Source of the DNA: Arenimonas composti TR7-09 = DSM 18010
GTDB taxonomy: Bacteria > Pseudomonadota > Gammaproteobacteria > Xanthomonadales > Xanthomonadaceae
Reading direction: 5' to 3'
Length of the DNA stretch: 64,000 bases
NCBI RefSeq assembly: GCF_000426365.1
Contig: NZ_AUFF01000002.1
Coordinates: 484,993-548,992, forward strand
Part shown: piece by piece, positions 29,495-39,401 of the stretch
How the letters are laid out: the number at the start of each line of letters is the position of its first letter
How positions within the stretch are numbered: position 1 is the stretch's first letter
Translations under genes and position numbers: made by a program
The notes under the pieces: model-generated
The model's database searches: none
Seen by the model: the letters and a program-made list of their open reading frames with translations, nothing else
What the model was told of the DNA's origin: nothing

Positions 29495-32400
29495 ATGAGG
29501 CTGCACGAGAATATCGATTTCACCACCCTCACCTGGGTCAAGCCGGAGCTCGACGAGACGCTCCGGCAGGCGCGGCAAGCGCTCGAGGCCTACGTCGAGG
29601 ACGGCGAGGACCCCGGCCAGCTGCGGTCCTGCGCCACCTATCTGCACCAGGTGTCCGGCACCCTGCGGATGGTCGAGCTGTACGGCGCGGCGATGGTCGC
29701 CGAGGAAATGGAGCAGCTCGCGCGCGCCCTCGTCGAGGGCCAGGTCGCCGAGCGCGACAGCGGTTACGCCGCGCTGATGCGCGGCATCGTGCAGCTGCCC
29801 GACTATCTGGAGCGTTTGCAGAGCGGCCACCGCGACATTCCGATCGTGCTGCTGCCGCTGCTCAACGAACTGCGCGAGCCGCGCGGCGAGAAGGGACTGT
29901 CGGAGGCGGTGCTGTTCTCGCCGGACCTGTCGCGGCCGCTGCCGGCCAGTGCCGCCGGCCCGAAGGCGAGCCTGCCGCCGGAAGAGGTCAAGCGCCGCGC
30001 CGAGATGCTGCGCAGCCTGTTCCAGTCGGCCCTGCTGCGCTGGCTGAAGGACGACGACAGCGCCGCCACCGTGCGCGACCTGACCGACGTCTGCGAACAG
30101 CTGGTGCCGATCACCGATTCCGAGCACGCCCGCCGCCTGTTCTGGGTCGCCGCCGGCACCCTGGACGCGCTGGCCAAGCACGCCTTCGAGCCGGACAAGT
30201 CGCTGAAGCAGGCGATCGCCAAGCTCGAGCGCGAGATCAAGCGCCTCGCCGAGGGCGGTGACGCCGCGTTCCGCAGCGACCCGCCGCTGGAACTGACCCG
30301 GCAGTTGCTCTACTTCGTCGCGCACGCCCCGACCGAGGGCGGCCGCATCGGCGAGATCCGCCAGGTGTTCGGCCTCGGCGAATACCTGCCGAGCGAGCAG
30401 GAACTCGCGCACGCCCGCGGCAGCCTCAGCGGCCGCAACCGCGCACTGCTGTCGACGGTCGCCGCGGCGATCAAGGAAGACCTGCTGCGGGTCAAGGACG
30501 CCCTCGACCTGCACATGCGCACCCCCGACGCGCCCTCGCTGGCGCTGTCCGACCAGGTCGAGGCGCTCGACCGCGTCGCCGACACCCTCGGCATGCTCGG
30601 CCTCGGCGTGCCGCGCCGGGTCGTGCAGGACCAGCGCAGCGCGATCCAGGCGATCGTCGGTGGCCAGCGCGCGGCCGATGAGTCGAACCTGCTCGACATC
30701 GCCGGCGCCCTGCTCTACGTCGAAGCCTCGCTCGACGACCAGGTCGCCCGCCTCGGTGAGGCCGATGCCCCGGCGCCGGCTGGCGAGGCCGCGGCGCCGG
30801 CGCCGGACGGGTCGATGCTGCCCGGCAGCGAGGCCCGCAAGGTCCTCGAGGTGCTGGTCAAGGAGGCGATCGGCAACTTCGCCCAGGCCCGCCAGTGTTT
30901 CGTCGCCTTCGTCGAGACGCACTGGGACCACGCTCAGCTCGCGGACGTGCCGCGCCTGCTCGAGGAAGTCGCCGGCGCCCTGCGCATCCTCGAACTCGAG
31001 GATGCGCCGAGATACCTCGCGGCGATCCGCCGTTTCTCCGAGATCGAGCTCGTCCGCCGCCAGCGCGTGCCGAACGGGCAGCAGATGGACCGCCTCGCCG
31101 ACGTGCTCGCCGGCCTCGAGTACTACCTCGAGGCGCTGCGCGACCGCCGCCCGAAGCGCGACCAGATCCTCGACACCGTCCGCCAGAACCTGGAAGCACT
31201 CGGCTACTGGCCGCTGCCCGCCGAGGATCTCGAGGCGATGGCGCCGGCCCAGAAGGTGAGCGCGCCGGCGCCGGCACCGGCCGCGCCGCCGCCGGTGGCT
31301 GACATCGCGCCGGGCCCGATGCCCGAACCGGCACCGGCACCCACGCCGGAGCCTGCTCCGGAGCCGTTCACGGCCGCCGAACCTGCGCCGGAACCGGCGC
31401 CCGCTGCAGCCGCGCCTGCAACCGCCCCCGCGCCGGCCCCGGCCCCCGCGGAAGCGCCGTTCGTCCCCGTCTTCCAGATCGAGCCGCTGGCACCGCCGGC
31501 GGCGCCGGTCGAAACCGCCACGGCCGTGCCCGAGGCGGCGCCCGAGGTCCCGCTCGAGCTCCCGACCGAACCCGAGGTCGCGGAAGCGCCTGCGGCGGTC
31601 GAGACGGCGCCGGAACCGGCCGTCGAAGAGCGCGGCGTCGAAGCGCCCGCGCCCGCCGCGGCCGCGGCGTTCCCGGTCGTCGGCGGTTTCGACGGCTCGA
31701 GCGATGAGATCGACGACGAGATCCGCGAGGTCTTCCTCGAGGAGTTCCAGGAAGAGATCGCCAACCTCGAGCAGCTGCTGCCGACCTGGCGCAGCCAGCC
31801 GGACAACGTCGAGCAGCTGCGGCCGATCCGCCGCGTGTTCCACACGCTGAAGGGCAGCGGCCGCCTGGTCGGCGCCAGGACCCTCGGTGAGTTCAGCTGG
31901 AAGATCGAGAGCATGCTCAACCGCGTGCTCGACGGCACCCGCCCGGCCAGCCCGGCGGTCGTCGCCCTCGTGCAGCGCGCCTACGACACCCTGCCGCTGC
32001 TGCGCGATGCGCTCGGCGGCGCCACCGTGCACGCCGACCTGGCCGGGATCGAGGCGATCGCCGACCGCGTCGCCGCCGGCGAGGACGCCTTCTACAGCGA
32101 ACCCGCCGCCGCGCCCTTCGCGGTCGAAGCAGCGCCGGCGCCGGAACCGGTCGTCGAGGCCGCAGCCGCGGCGCCGGTCGCCGACATAGCGCCGCCTGCG
32201 CCCGAGCCCGAGCCGGTGGTGGAAGCGACCCGGGAAACGGAGTCCGCGCCGGCGCCGGCCGCCGAGACCCCGGCCGGAGACATCGCCGAGGCCGGCTTCG
32301 TCATCGATCCGGTGCTGTTCGAGATCCTGAAGCCGGAAGTCGCCGGCCATCTCGAGACCGTCGACGCCTGGCTCGCCGCCTGCGCGGCGGGCGGACCGCA

Positions 32401-35400
32401 GCCGATCAGCGATCCGCTGCTGCGCTCGGTGCACACGATGAACGGCGCGTTCGCGATGACCGAGGTGACCGCGCTCACCGAGGTCACCGCGCCGCTCGAA
32501 GGCTTCATGAAGCGTTCGCTGGCCAACCAGCGCACGCCGGACGTCGACGGCGTGCAGCTGGTCGCCGAGTCCGCCGCCGCGATCCGCGCGGTGATCGCCG
32601 CGCTCGAGGATCCGCGCCGCGGCCTGCCGGACTACTCCGAACTCGCCGGCCGTGCCGAACGCGCGCGCGACAGCCTGCCCGAAGCCGCCGGCTCGCTGGC
32701 GATGCCGACGCCCGACGAGATCACCGAGGTCCTGCCGACCCCGGTGCCGATGCCGCCGCCGGATACGTCCGAACTGCCGGTCTTCGATACCGCCACCGCC
32801 GACGACGAAGCGCCCGCGGAGATGCCGACGGAGGCGCAGGAGCGCATTTCTCTCGACGCCTTCCTGGTCGATGCGATTCCGTCCGACGCCGCGGCCTTCA
32901 CCGTCGTCGAAGCCGCGGATGAGCACGCGCCGGCGCTGTCGCTGAGCGACGGCTACGACCCGGTTGCCGAGGCGATCGCTGCGGAAGCCGCTGCTGCCGA
33001 AGCCGCCGCCGCCGAAGTCGCTGCCGCCGAGGCTGCTGCTGCCGAAGCCGCCGCTGCCGCCGAGGCTGCCGCTGCCGCCGAAGCCGCCGCTGCCGAAGCC
33101 GCCGCTGCCGAAGCCGCTGCCGCCGAGGCCGCCGCCGCTGCCGCCGCTGCCGCCGAAGCCGCTGCCGCCGAAGCCGCTGCCGCCGAAGCCGCCGCCGCCG
33201 CCGCCGAAGCCGCCGAAGCCGCCGCCGCCGCCGAAGCCGAAGCCGCCGCCGCCGAAGCCGCCGCCGCCGAAGCCGCTGCCGCCGAAGCCGCCGCCGCCGA
33301 AGCCGCCGCCGCCGAGGCTGCCGCCGCCGAAGCCGCCGCCGCCGAGTTCGAGGCCGCGCTGCTGAGCGAGATGGGTGCGGTCGAGCCGACGCCGGCCGAG
33401 GCCCAGGAAACGCCGACCGAGGCCAGCGGCCTCGAGGGCTTCGGCGATCTCACTCTCGAGGAACTCGAGGCGCTCACCGCGCCCGATCTCCCGGCCACGA
33501 CACCGACCGAATCGCTGGACGAGCCGCTCGACCTGGGCGACGCGGACGTCACCTCCGACGAGCCGACTGCCGCGGCGGCGCCTGCCGAAGACGCCTCCAT
33601 CGAGGACATGCTGGCCGGTACGCCGGACCTCGAAACGCCGGTCGAGGCCCTCGCCGAAGAACCGCTGTCGCTGGACGACGCCGAGACCGCGGCCGAGCCG
33701 ATCCCCGACGCCGATGCCGTCGAGGCGGTGCCGGTGGTCGATGCCGATACGGCCGCTGGCGAGGTCGAGGTTGCCGGTCCGGCCGCCGAGTCCGTCACCG
33801 ACGCCGAGGACGTCGATCTGTCGGCGATGTTCGCGGTCGACGAGGCGGCGCAGGAGGACTTCGCCGCCGAGGCGGCCGCCGATGCGCAGGCCGACGCGGA
33901 AGTCGAAGCCGCCACGGAAGCCGAAGCCGCCGCGGAAGCCGAAGCCGCCGCCGAGCCCGAATTCGCCGCGGCCGAACCCGCCGCCGAAGAACCGGCCGCC
34001 GACGAAACCGTTCCGGGAGAACCGGTCACTGAGGGAACCGTTGCTGAGGAACCCGTCGCCGCCGCCGCCGCGGAAGTCGACGCCGACGCCGAGGACGCCA
34101 CCGTCAACGTGCCGGTCGCCGTCGACCCGCCGGATCCGGACGAGGCGCTGGACACCAGCGACCTGGACGTCGATCTGCTCGACATCTTCCTCGAGGAATC
34201 GGCCGACCTGCTCGACCACTCGGACGGCCTGCTGGCGCGGCTGCGCGATGCCGACGGCGACCGCGAGATCGTGGTCGGCCTGCAGCGTGACCTGCACACG
34301 CTGAAGGGCGGTGCGCGCATGGCCGGCATCTTCGCGGTCGGCGAACTCGGCCACGCGATGGAATCGCTGCTCGAGGCCGTCGCCGAGGGACGCCGCCAGT
34401 TCGACCAGGCCGGCCTGGTCGTGCTCGAACGCGCCTTCGACCGCCTGCACGGCATGGTCACCCGCGTCGGCGAGCGCAAGGCGCTCGCACTGCCGGCGAA
34501 CCTGATCGCGCAGATCGACGCGCTCGCCAAGGGCAAGCCGCTGGAAGTCGCCCCGGCGCCGGCCGCGGAAGGCGCGAAGCCGGCCGAGGCGCCGCGCGCG
34601 GCACCCGCCGAAACCGCGCTCGATCGGCAGGCCGCCGCCGCGGAGGAAGCCGCGGTCGCGCGTCCGGTCGCCCCGCGCGGACCGGCCGCCGGCGCTGCTA
34701 CCGGCCCGATGGCGCCGCTGTCGGCGCCGATCGAGGGCCTGGGCGAGGAGGGCGATGCCGCCGGTGTCGCGGCGCCGCAGGAGCAGGTGCGCATCCGCGC
34801 CGACCTGCTCGACCGCCTCGTCAACTACGCCGGCGAGGTCGCGATCTACCGCGCCCGTCTGGAACAGCAGCTCGGTGCCTTCCGCGCCAACCTCGGCGAG
34901 CTCGGGCAGACGACGACGCGACTGCGCGAGCAGCTGCGCAAGCTCGACATCGAGACCGAGGCGCAGATCGTCGCCCGCTACCAGCGCGAAGGCGACGAGG
35001 CGGCGGAAGAGTTCGATCCGCTCGAGCTCGACCGCTTCACGACCCAGCAGCAGCTGTCGCGCTCGCTGGCGGAGTCCGCGGCCGACCTGACCAGCCTGCA
35101 GCAGTCGCTCGACGACCTCGTGCGCCAGTACGAAACCCTGCTGCTGCAGCAGTCGCGCGTCAGCTCGGACCTGCAGGAAGGCCTGATGCGCACGCGCATG
35201 GTGCCCTTCGACGCGCTGGTACCGCGCCTGCGCCGCGTGCTGCGCCAGGCCGGCAGCGAAACCGGCAAGCAGGTCAACCTGAAGGTCGACGGCGCCAGCG
35301 GTGAAATGGACCGCAACGTGCTCGACCGCATGACCGCGCCGCTGGAGCACATGCTGCGCAATGCGGTCGCCCACGGCCTCGAGGCGCCCGCCGATCGCCG

Positions 35401-36604
35401 CAAGGCGAAGAAGGGCGAAGAGGGTACCGTCCGCATCCAGGTGCTGCGTGAGGGCTCGGAAGTCGTGCTGCGCGTCAGCGACGACGGCCGTGGCCTCGAC
35501 CGCGACGCGATCCTGAAGAAGGCGATCGAGCGCGGCCTGACCAAGGCCGATGCCGAACTGTCCGACCAGGCCATCTACGCGTTCATCCTCGAGTCCGGCT
35601 TCTCGACCGCCGCGTCGGTCAGCCGCCTCGCCGGCCGCGGCGTCGGCATGGACGTGGTCTACAGCGAGATCCGCCAGCTCGGCGGTTCGCTGACGATCGA
35701 CTCGCAGCCCGGCAAGGGCAGCACCTTCACGATCCGCCTGCCGTTCACCCTCGCGGTCACCCAGGCGGTGTTCGTGAAGATCGGCGAGACCAGCTACGCG
35801 GTGCCGATCGCCTCGGTGCAGGGCGTCGGCCGCATCTCCCGCGACGAGCTCGACAAGCAGCTCGCCTCGGAGTCGCCGAGCTTCGTCTACGCCGGCGAGA
35901 GCTATGCGATCCACGACCTCGGCAAGCTGATCGGGCATGCGCCGGCGAAGGCGCAGGACAGCCTGCAGATGCCGCTGCTGCTGGCCCGCTCCGGTGACCT
36001 GCGCGCGGCGATCTGCATCGACCAGGTGCTCGGCAGCCGCGAAATCGTCGTCAAGCCGGTCGGCCCGCAGGTGAACTCGATCCCCGGCATCTTCGGCGCC
36101 ACGATCATGGGCGACGGCCGCGTCGTCGTGATCCTCGACGTCGCGCCGCTGGTGCGCCGTCAGGCCGTGCTCGACCGTGCCGCCGAGGCCGCGCCGCCGG
36201 CGCCGCAGGCGGTCGCGCAGCGGGTGCCGGTGGTGATGGTGGTCGACGACTCGATCACGATGCGCAAGGTCACCGGCCGCGTGCTCGAGCGCCACAACAT
36301 GGAAGTGATCACCGCGAAGGACGGCGTCGACGCGATCGAGAAGATGGCCGAACGCGTGCCCGACCTGATGCTGCTCGACATCGAGATGCCGCGCATGGAC
36401 GGCTACGAGCTGGCGCAGAACATGAAGTCCGATCCGCGCCTGAAGGACGTGCCGATCATCATGATCACCTCGCGTACCGGCGAGAAGCACCGCCAGCGCG
36501 CCTTCGACATCGGCGTCAACCGCTACCTCGGCAAGCCCTACCAGGAAGTGGAACTGATGCGGAACGTGTTCGAGATGCTCGGCCTGGAGCCCGCCCATGC
36601 CTGA
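29495..36604 (+). CDS. chpA: ChpA/PilL multi-Hpt histidine kinase
   Basis: 2369 residues, comparable to the ~2500-residue ChpA of Pseudomonas. Candidate phosphotransfer His residues lie in Hpt-type segments at H51 (YLHQVSGTL), H783 (FHTLKGSGRLVG), H980 (VHTMNGAFAM) and H1601 (LHTLKGGARMAG). They are separated by Ala/Pro/Glu linkers, including a near-pure Ala/Glu tract at ~1158-1287. The CheA-like kinase core is at ~1770-2080, with HMLRNAVAHGLE, SDDGRGLD and RGVGMDVV. A CheW-like domain (~2085-2220) and a C-terminal receiver (VVDDSITMRKVTG; LLDIEMPRMDGYELAQN; LGKPYQEVEL) follow. It should phosphorylate PilG. It overlaps the next gene by 8 bp. Confidence 0.95.
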   Translation: MRLHENIDFTTLTWVKPELDETLRQARQALEAYVEDGEDPGQLRSCATYLHQVSGTLRMVELYGAAMVAEEMEQLARALVEGQVAERDSGYAALMRGIVQLPDYLERLQSGHRDIPIVLLPLLNELREPRGEKGLSEAVLFSPDLSRPLPASAAGPKASLPPEEVKRRAEMLRSLFQSALLRWLKDDDSAATVRDLTDVCEQLVPITDSEHARRLFWVAAGTLDALAKHAFEPDKSLKQAIAKLEREIKRLAEGGDAAFRSDPPLELTRQLLYFVAHAPTEGGRIGEIRQVFGLGEYLPSEQELAHARGSLSGRNRALLSTVAAAIKEDLLRVKDALDLHMRTPDAPSLALSDQVEALDRVADTLGMLGLGVPRRVVQDQRSAIQAIVGGQRAADESNLLDIAGALLYVEASLDDQVARLGEADAPAPAGEAAAPAPDGSMLPGSEARKVLEVLVKEAIGNFAQARQCFVAFVETHWDHAQLADVPRLLEEVAGALRILELEDAPRYLAAIRRFSEIELVRRQRVPNGQQMDRLADVLAGLEYYLEALRDRRPKRDQILDTVRQNLEALGYWPLPAEDLEAMAPAQKVSAPAPAPAAPPPVADIAPGPMPEPAPAPTPEPAPEPFTAAEPAPEPAPAAAAPATAPAPAPAPAEAPFVPVFQIEPLAPPAAPVETATAVPEAAPEVPLELPTEPEVAEAPAAVETAPEPAVEERGVEAPAPAAAAAFPVVGGFDGSSDEIDDEIREVFLEEFQEEIANLEQLLPTWRSQPDNVEQLRPIRRVFHTLKGSGRLVGARTLGEFSWKIESMLNRVLDGTRPASPAVVALVQRAYDTLPLLRDALGGATVHADLAGIEAIADRVAAGEDAFYSEPAAAPFAVEAAPAPEPVVEAAAAAPVADIAPPAPEPEPVVEATRETESAPAPAAETPAGDIAEAGFVIDPVLFEILKPEVAGHLETVDAWLAACAAGGPQPISDPLLRSVHTMNGAFAMTEVTALTEVTAPLEGFMKRSLANQRTPDVDGVQLVAESAAAIRAVIAALEDPRRGLPDYSELAGRAERARDSLPEAAGSLAMPTPDEITEVLPTPVPMPPPDTSELPVFDTATADDEAPAEMPTEAQERISLDAFLVDAIPSDAAAFTVVEAADEHAPALSLSDGYDPVAEAIAAEAAAAEAAAAEVAAAEAAAAEAAAAAEAAAAAEAAAAEAAAAEAAAAEAAAAAAAAAEAAAAEAAAAEAAAAAAEAAEAAAAAEAEAAAAEAAAAEAAAAEAAAAEAAAAEAAAAEAAAAEFEAALLSEMGAVEPTPAEAQETPTEASGLEGFGDLTLEELEALTAPDLPATTPTESLDEPLDLGDADVTSDEPTAAAAPAEDASIEDMLAGTPDLETPVEALAEEPLSLDDAETAAEPIPDADAVEAVPVVDADTAAGEVEVAGPAAESVTDAEDVDLSAMFAVDEAAQEDFAAEAAADAQADAEVEAATEAEAAAEAEAAAEPEFAAAEPAAEEPAADETVPGEPVTEGTVAEEPVAAAAAEVDADAEDATVNVPVAVDPPDPDEALDTSDLDVDLLDIFLEESADLLDHSDGLLARLRDADGDREIVVGLQRDLHTLKGGARMAGIFAVGELGHAMESLLEAVAEGRRQFDQAGLVVLERAFDRLHGMVTRVGERKALALPANLIAQIDALAKGKPLEVAPAPAAEGAKPAEAPRAAPAETALDRQAAAAEEAAVARPVAPRGPAAGAATGPMAPLSAPIEGLGEEGDAAGVAAPQEQVRIRADLLDRLVNYAGEVAIYRARLEQQLGAFRANLGELGQTTTRLREQLRKLDIETEAQIVARYQREGDEAAEEFDPLELDRFTTQQQLSRSLAESAADLTSLQQSLDDLVRQYETLLLQQSRVSSDLQEGLMRTRMVPFDALVPRLRRVLRQAGSETGKQVNLKVDGASGEMDRNVLDRMTAPLEHMLRNAVAHGLEAPADRRKAKKGEEGTVRIQVLREGSEVVLRVSDDGRGLDRDAILKKAIERGLTKADAELSDQAIYAFILESGFSTAASVSRLAGRGVGMDVVYSEIRQLGGSLTIDSQPGKGSTFTIRLPFTLAVTQAVFVKIGETSYAVPIASVQGVGRISRDELDKQLASESPSFVYAGESYAIHDLGKLIGHAPAKAQDSLQMPLLLARSGDLRAAICIDQVLGSREIVVKPVGPQVNSIPGIFGATIMGDGRVVVILDVAPLVRRQAVLDRAAEAAPPAPQAVAQRVPVVMVVDDSITMRKVTGRVLERHNMEVITAKDGVDAIEKMAERVPDLMLLDIEMPRMDGYELAQNMKSDPRLKDVPIIMITSRTGEKHRQRAFDIGVNRYLGKPYQEVELMRNVFEMLGLEPAHA
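32966..33354 (+). repeat. Low-complexity GCCGCCGAAG tract inside chpA
   Basis: About 390 bp of near-repetitive GCC/GCT/GCG and GAA/GAG codons encode E-A(3-5) units, predicted to form one long helical or flexible linker. The opposite strand reads as a Gly/Phe-rich pseudo-protein. Repeat number is likely to vary between strains. Confidence 0.9.
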
Positions 36605-38744
36605 GGCCGTGCGCGTCGCCCTGCTGGCCCGCCCCGGCGATGCCCGCGACCAGCTGCGGCGTGCGCTCGCCGACGCCGGTGCCGAACTGGTCGCCGAGGG
36701 CGATCCGGCCGAGCTCGATCCGGGAGCCGTCGCCGGCGGCCAGCCCGGCATCGTCGTCGTCAGCCTGGAGCCGGCGATCGAGGAAGCGCTCGAGCGCTTC
36801 GACGAGCTGCTGCATGCCGACGCGATCGAAGTGATCTACGACGACGCCGAGGTCACCCGCCAGCTCGACGGCTGGGACCTCGCGCGCTGGGCCCGCCACC
36901 TCGCCGCCAAGCTGACCGGCGCGACCGAAGTGCTGCCGCCGGCGCCGGAAGGGCAGGAACTGCACGTTCCCGTCGCCGCGCCCGCCGACGCCGACGATGC
37001 GCCGGCCCTGGAACTGCCGGAAGTCGATCCGGCGGCGATCCAGCCCGGGGCGCCGCCGACGCCGGCGCAGGAGATGGACGCCGAGAAGCTCGAGGACTAC
37101 GCCGCCGAATCGCTGGAACTGTCCGACTGGGTCCCGAGCAATCCCTCGCTCGCCGCCGAACCGGTCGAGGCGCCGCTCGCCGAGGCGAATGCCGCGGCCG
37201 GCGAAGAACCGTCCCTGGAACTCGACCTCGACCTCGACCTCGCCGGCCTCGAGCAGGCACTGACCGCCGGCGCCGATGCCGCGGCGCCGACCCTGGCCAG
37301 CGCGCTCGAAGCCTCCGGCATCGACGTGCCGCAGCAGCTCGACGCCGACGAGGTGCCGCTGCATCTCGAGGACACCGCGGCCGGCGCGCCCGCGAGCGCC
37401 GAGGCCCCGACCGCCGAGGTCCCGCTGGGCTTGGAGGACGCTGACGCCCCGCTCGAACTGGAGGCTGCCGACGCACCGCTCGACTTCGACGGCGGCGACG
37501 CCCCGCTGGATCTCGAGGCCGACGACACGCCACTGGACTTCGACGCCGGCGACGTGCCGCTGGACTTCGACCCCGCCGGAGAGGCGCCACTGGACCTGGA
37601 GACCAGCGACGAGGCACCGCTGGACTTCGCTTCCGCCGACGAGCCGATGGCCTTCGACGGCATGGAAGACACGCCGCTCGATTTCACCGCCGACGCCGCC
37701 GAGAGCGAAGGACCGGCCGCCGATGGCGATCTCGACCTCGATCTCGACTCCGGCGTCGACGTGCCGGTCGCCGCCGGCGACGACGCACCGCTGCCCGAGC
37801 TCGAGATCGGCGACGGTCCGGTGCGTTTCTCGACCTTCACCGAAGATGAGCAAGGGGCCCCGGCCGAGCCGGCGATGGACGACGACGTCGCCGCACTGGC
37901 CGCCCAGCTCGAGGCCTTCGAAGCCAACGACACCCGCGAAATGCCGCGGGAGCCGGACTTCGCCAACATCGCGCTCGACCCGTCGCCGACTCCGGCGGCC
38001 GCCGCGGGTCCTGGTCGGGGTGCGCCTGCCGCGCCGGCCGCGCCCGCCGCCGGTGGCAGCCTGTTCGACAACCTCGAGCTGGTGCCGATGGATGCCGACC
38101 TCGGCAAGGTCACCGCCGCCGACGCCAACACCCCGCCGGCGCCGTCGCTGGCCGCTGTCGCCGAAAAGCGCACGGTGCTGAACCTCGCCGGCGAGAACGA
38201 AACCCGCAATGTGCAGGCGGTGTCGGGCGCGCTGTTCGTGGTCGCCGGCCTCGGCGGTCCGGACGGCGTGCGCCAGCTGCTCGCGGCGCTGCCGCCGACG
38301 CTGCCGGTGCCGGTGCTGCTGTACCAGCATCTCGATACCGGCAAGCACGAGCGCCTGGTCACCCAGCTGTCGAAGGCCAGCAAGCTGCCGCTCGACCTCG
38401 CGGTCGCCGGCAAGATGGCGTTCCCGGGCCGCGTCGCGGTGCTGCAGCCCGGCATCGGCATCAGCGTGCGCGGCGAGCACGTCGAGTTCACCGAAGGCTC
38501 CGAGGGGCTCGCCGCGGTGGTCGCCGCGCTGCCGGCGGCCGACAGCGCGGTGCTGGTGCTCAGCGGTGCCGATCCGGCGGTGATGCCGGCGGCGCTGGCC
38601 CTGGGCGCCGCCGGTGGCCTGCTGTTGGCACAGGACCCGGAAACCTGTTTCGACCCGGTCGCGCCGCAGGCGGCCATCGCTGCCGGCGGCAGCACCGGTG
38701 CGATCGCCGAACTGGCGCGCCGGATCATCGAACGCTGGAGCTGA
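36597..38744 (+). CDS. ChpB-like CheB-domain protein lacking the catalytic Ser
   Basis: 715 residues. The N-terminal ~110 residues resemble a degenerate receiver (EAVRVALLARPGDARDQLRRALADAGAELV). Residues ~110-540 are an acidic linker with many APLDLE/APLDFD-type repeats. Residues ~545-715 are a CheB methylesterase domain. In that domain the GASTGG-type motif reads VAGLGGPDG, with Gly551 at the position of the nucleophile Ser. The His (LLYQH, H578) and a plausible Asp (SGADPAVM, D659) remain. Methylesterase activity is therefore doubtful; a structural or regulatory role is possible. Position and fold identify it as the chpB counterpart. It overlaps chpA by 8 bp. Confidence 0.82.
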   Translation: MPEAVRVALLARPGDARDQLRRALADAGAELVAEGDPAELDPGAVAGGQPGIVVVSLEPAIEEALERFDELLHADAIEVIYDDAEVTRQLDGWDLARWARHLAAKLTGATEVLPPAPEGQELHVPVAAPADADDAPALELPEVDPAAIQPGAPPTPAQEMDAEKLEDYAAESLELSDWVPSNPSLAAEPVEAPLAEANAAAGEEPSLELDLDLDLAGLEQALTAGADAAAPTLASALEASGIDVPQQLDADEVPLHLEDTAAGAPASAEAPTAEVPLGLEDADAPLELEAADAPLDFDGGDAPLDLEADDTPLDFDAGDVPLDFDPAGEAPLDLETSDEAPLDFASADEPMAFDGMEDTPLDFTADAAESEGPAADGDLDLDLDSGVDVPVAAGDDAPLPELEIGDGPVRFSTFTEDEQGAPAEPAMDDDVAALAAQLEAFEANDTREMPREPDFANIALDPSPTPAAAAGPGRGAPAAPAAPAAGGSLFDNLELVPMDADLGKVTAADANTPPAPSLAAVAEKRTVLNLAGENETRNVQAVSGALFVVAGLGGPDGVRQLLAALPPTLPVPVLLYQHLDTGKHERLVTQLSKASKLPLDLAVAGKMAFPGRVAVLQPGIGISVRGEHVEFTEGSEGLAAVVAALPAADSAVLVLSGADPAVMPAALALGAAGGLLLAQDPETCFDPVAPQAAIAAGGSTGAIAELARRIIERWS

Positions 38745-38758
38745 GGACCGTACCGACC

Positions 38759-39232
38759 ATGAATGCCCCCGCCCGTGACATCCGCGGCGTGCTGATCTCC
38801 GTCACCAGCGGCCGCCTGTTGCTGCCCAATGCCAGCGTCGCCGAGGTCATCACGTATTCGGAACCGGAAGCCGTGCAGAACGCCCCGGAATGGCTGCTGG
38901 GCCGCGTGCGCTGGCGCGGCTGGCGGCTGCCGCTGATCTCCTTCTCGCGGCTGGCCGACTGGTCGCACGAAGACGGCCATCTCGGCGCCAAGGTCGCGGT
39001 GCTGAAAGCGCTCGGCGGCAACCCGAAGCTGCCGTTCTTCGCGGTGCTGTCGCAGGGCTTCCCGCGCCTGGTCACGGTGTCCCGCACCGCTCTGGCCGAA
39101 GCGCACGAGATCAAGGAACTGCCACTCGGCGTGCACTCGCGCGTGTCCCTCAACGACGACCCGGCGGCGGTCCCCGACCTGATGTCGATCGAGCTCCTCA
39201 TCCAGAAGGCGCTCGACCAGGTGGCCGCGTAG
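38759..39232 (+). CDS. chpC: CheW-like adaptor ChpC
   Basis: 157 residues, a single CheW domain: IRGVLISVTSGRLLLPNASVAEVITYSEPEAVQNAPEWLLGRVRWRGWRLPLISFSRLADW. It is expected to couple additional receptors to ChpA. It closes the pil-chp operon 14 bp after the CheB-like gene; a perfect hairpin follows directly on its stop codon. Confidence 0.92.
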   Translation: MNAPARDIRGVLISVTSGRLLLPNASVAEVITYSEPEAVQNAPEWLLGRVRWRGWRLPLISFSRLADWSHEDGHLGAKVAVLKALGGNPKLPFFAVLSQGFPRLVTVSRTALAEAHEIKELPLGVHSRVSLNDDPAAVPDLMSIELLIQKALDQVAA

Positions 39233-39252
39233 TTCCGCATTCGCGGAACTAC
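39229..39252 (+). terminator. Hairpin after chpC
   Basis: GTAGTTCCGC-ATTC-GCGGAACTAC is a perfect 10-bp stem containing the chpC TAG stop. There is no T-run, so it may stabilise the 3' end rather than terminate. Two more small hairpins follow before the insertion element. Confidence 0.5.
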
Positions 39253-39401
39253 CCCACGCTTTGCTGCGCAAAGCGCGGGCCCCAAGCTCATCACTTCCAA
39301 TCCCCCGCGCCTTCGGCGCGCCCCCCTTACCAAGGGCGACTATATACTTGACAAACCCACGAGAGGGGCCGAAACTGGACCCACTCTAGGAGTTGCCAGT
39401 C

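Noticed and set aside
29402..36751. A 2449-codon open frame on the strand opposite chpA
   Set aside because: It mirrors the codon structure of chpA in very GC-rich DNA. Its Gly/Arg/Asp/His-rich product has no family features, and chpA on the other strand has complete domains.
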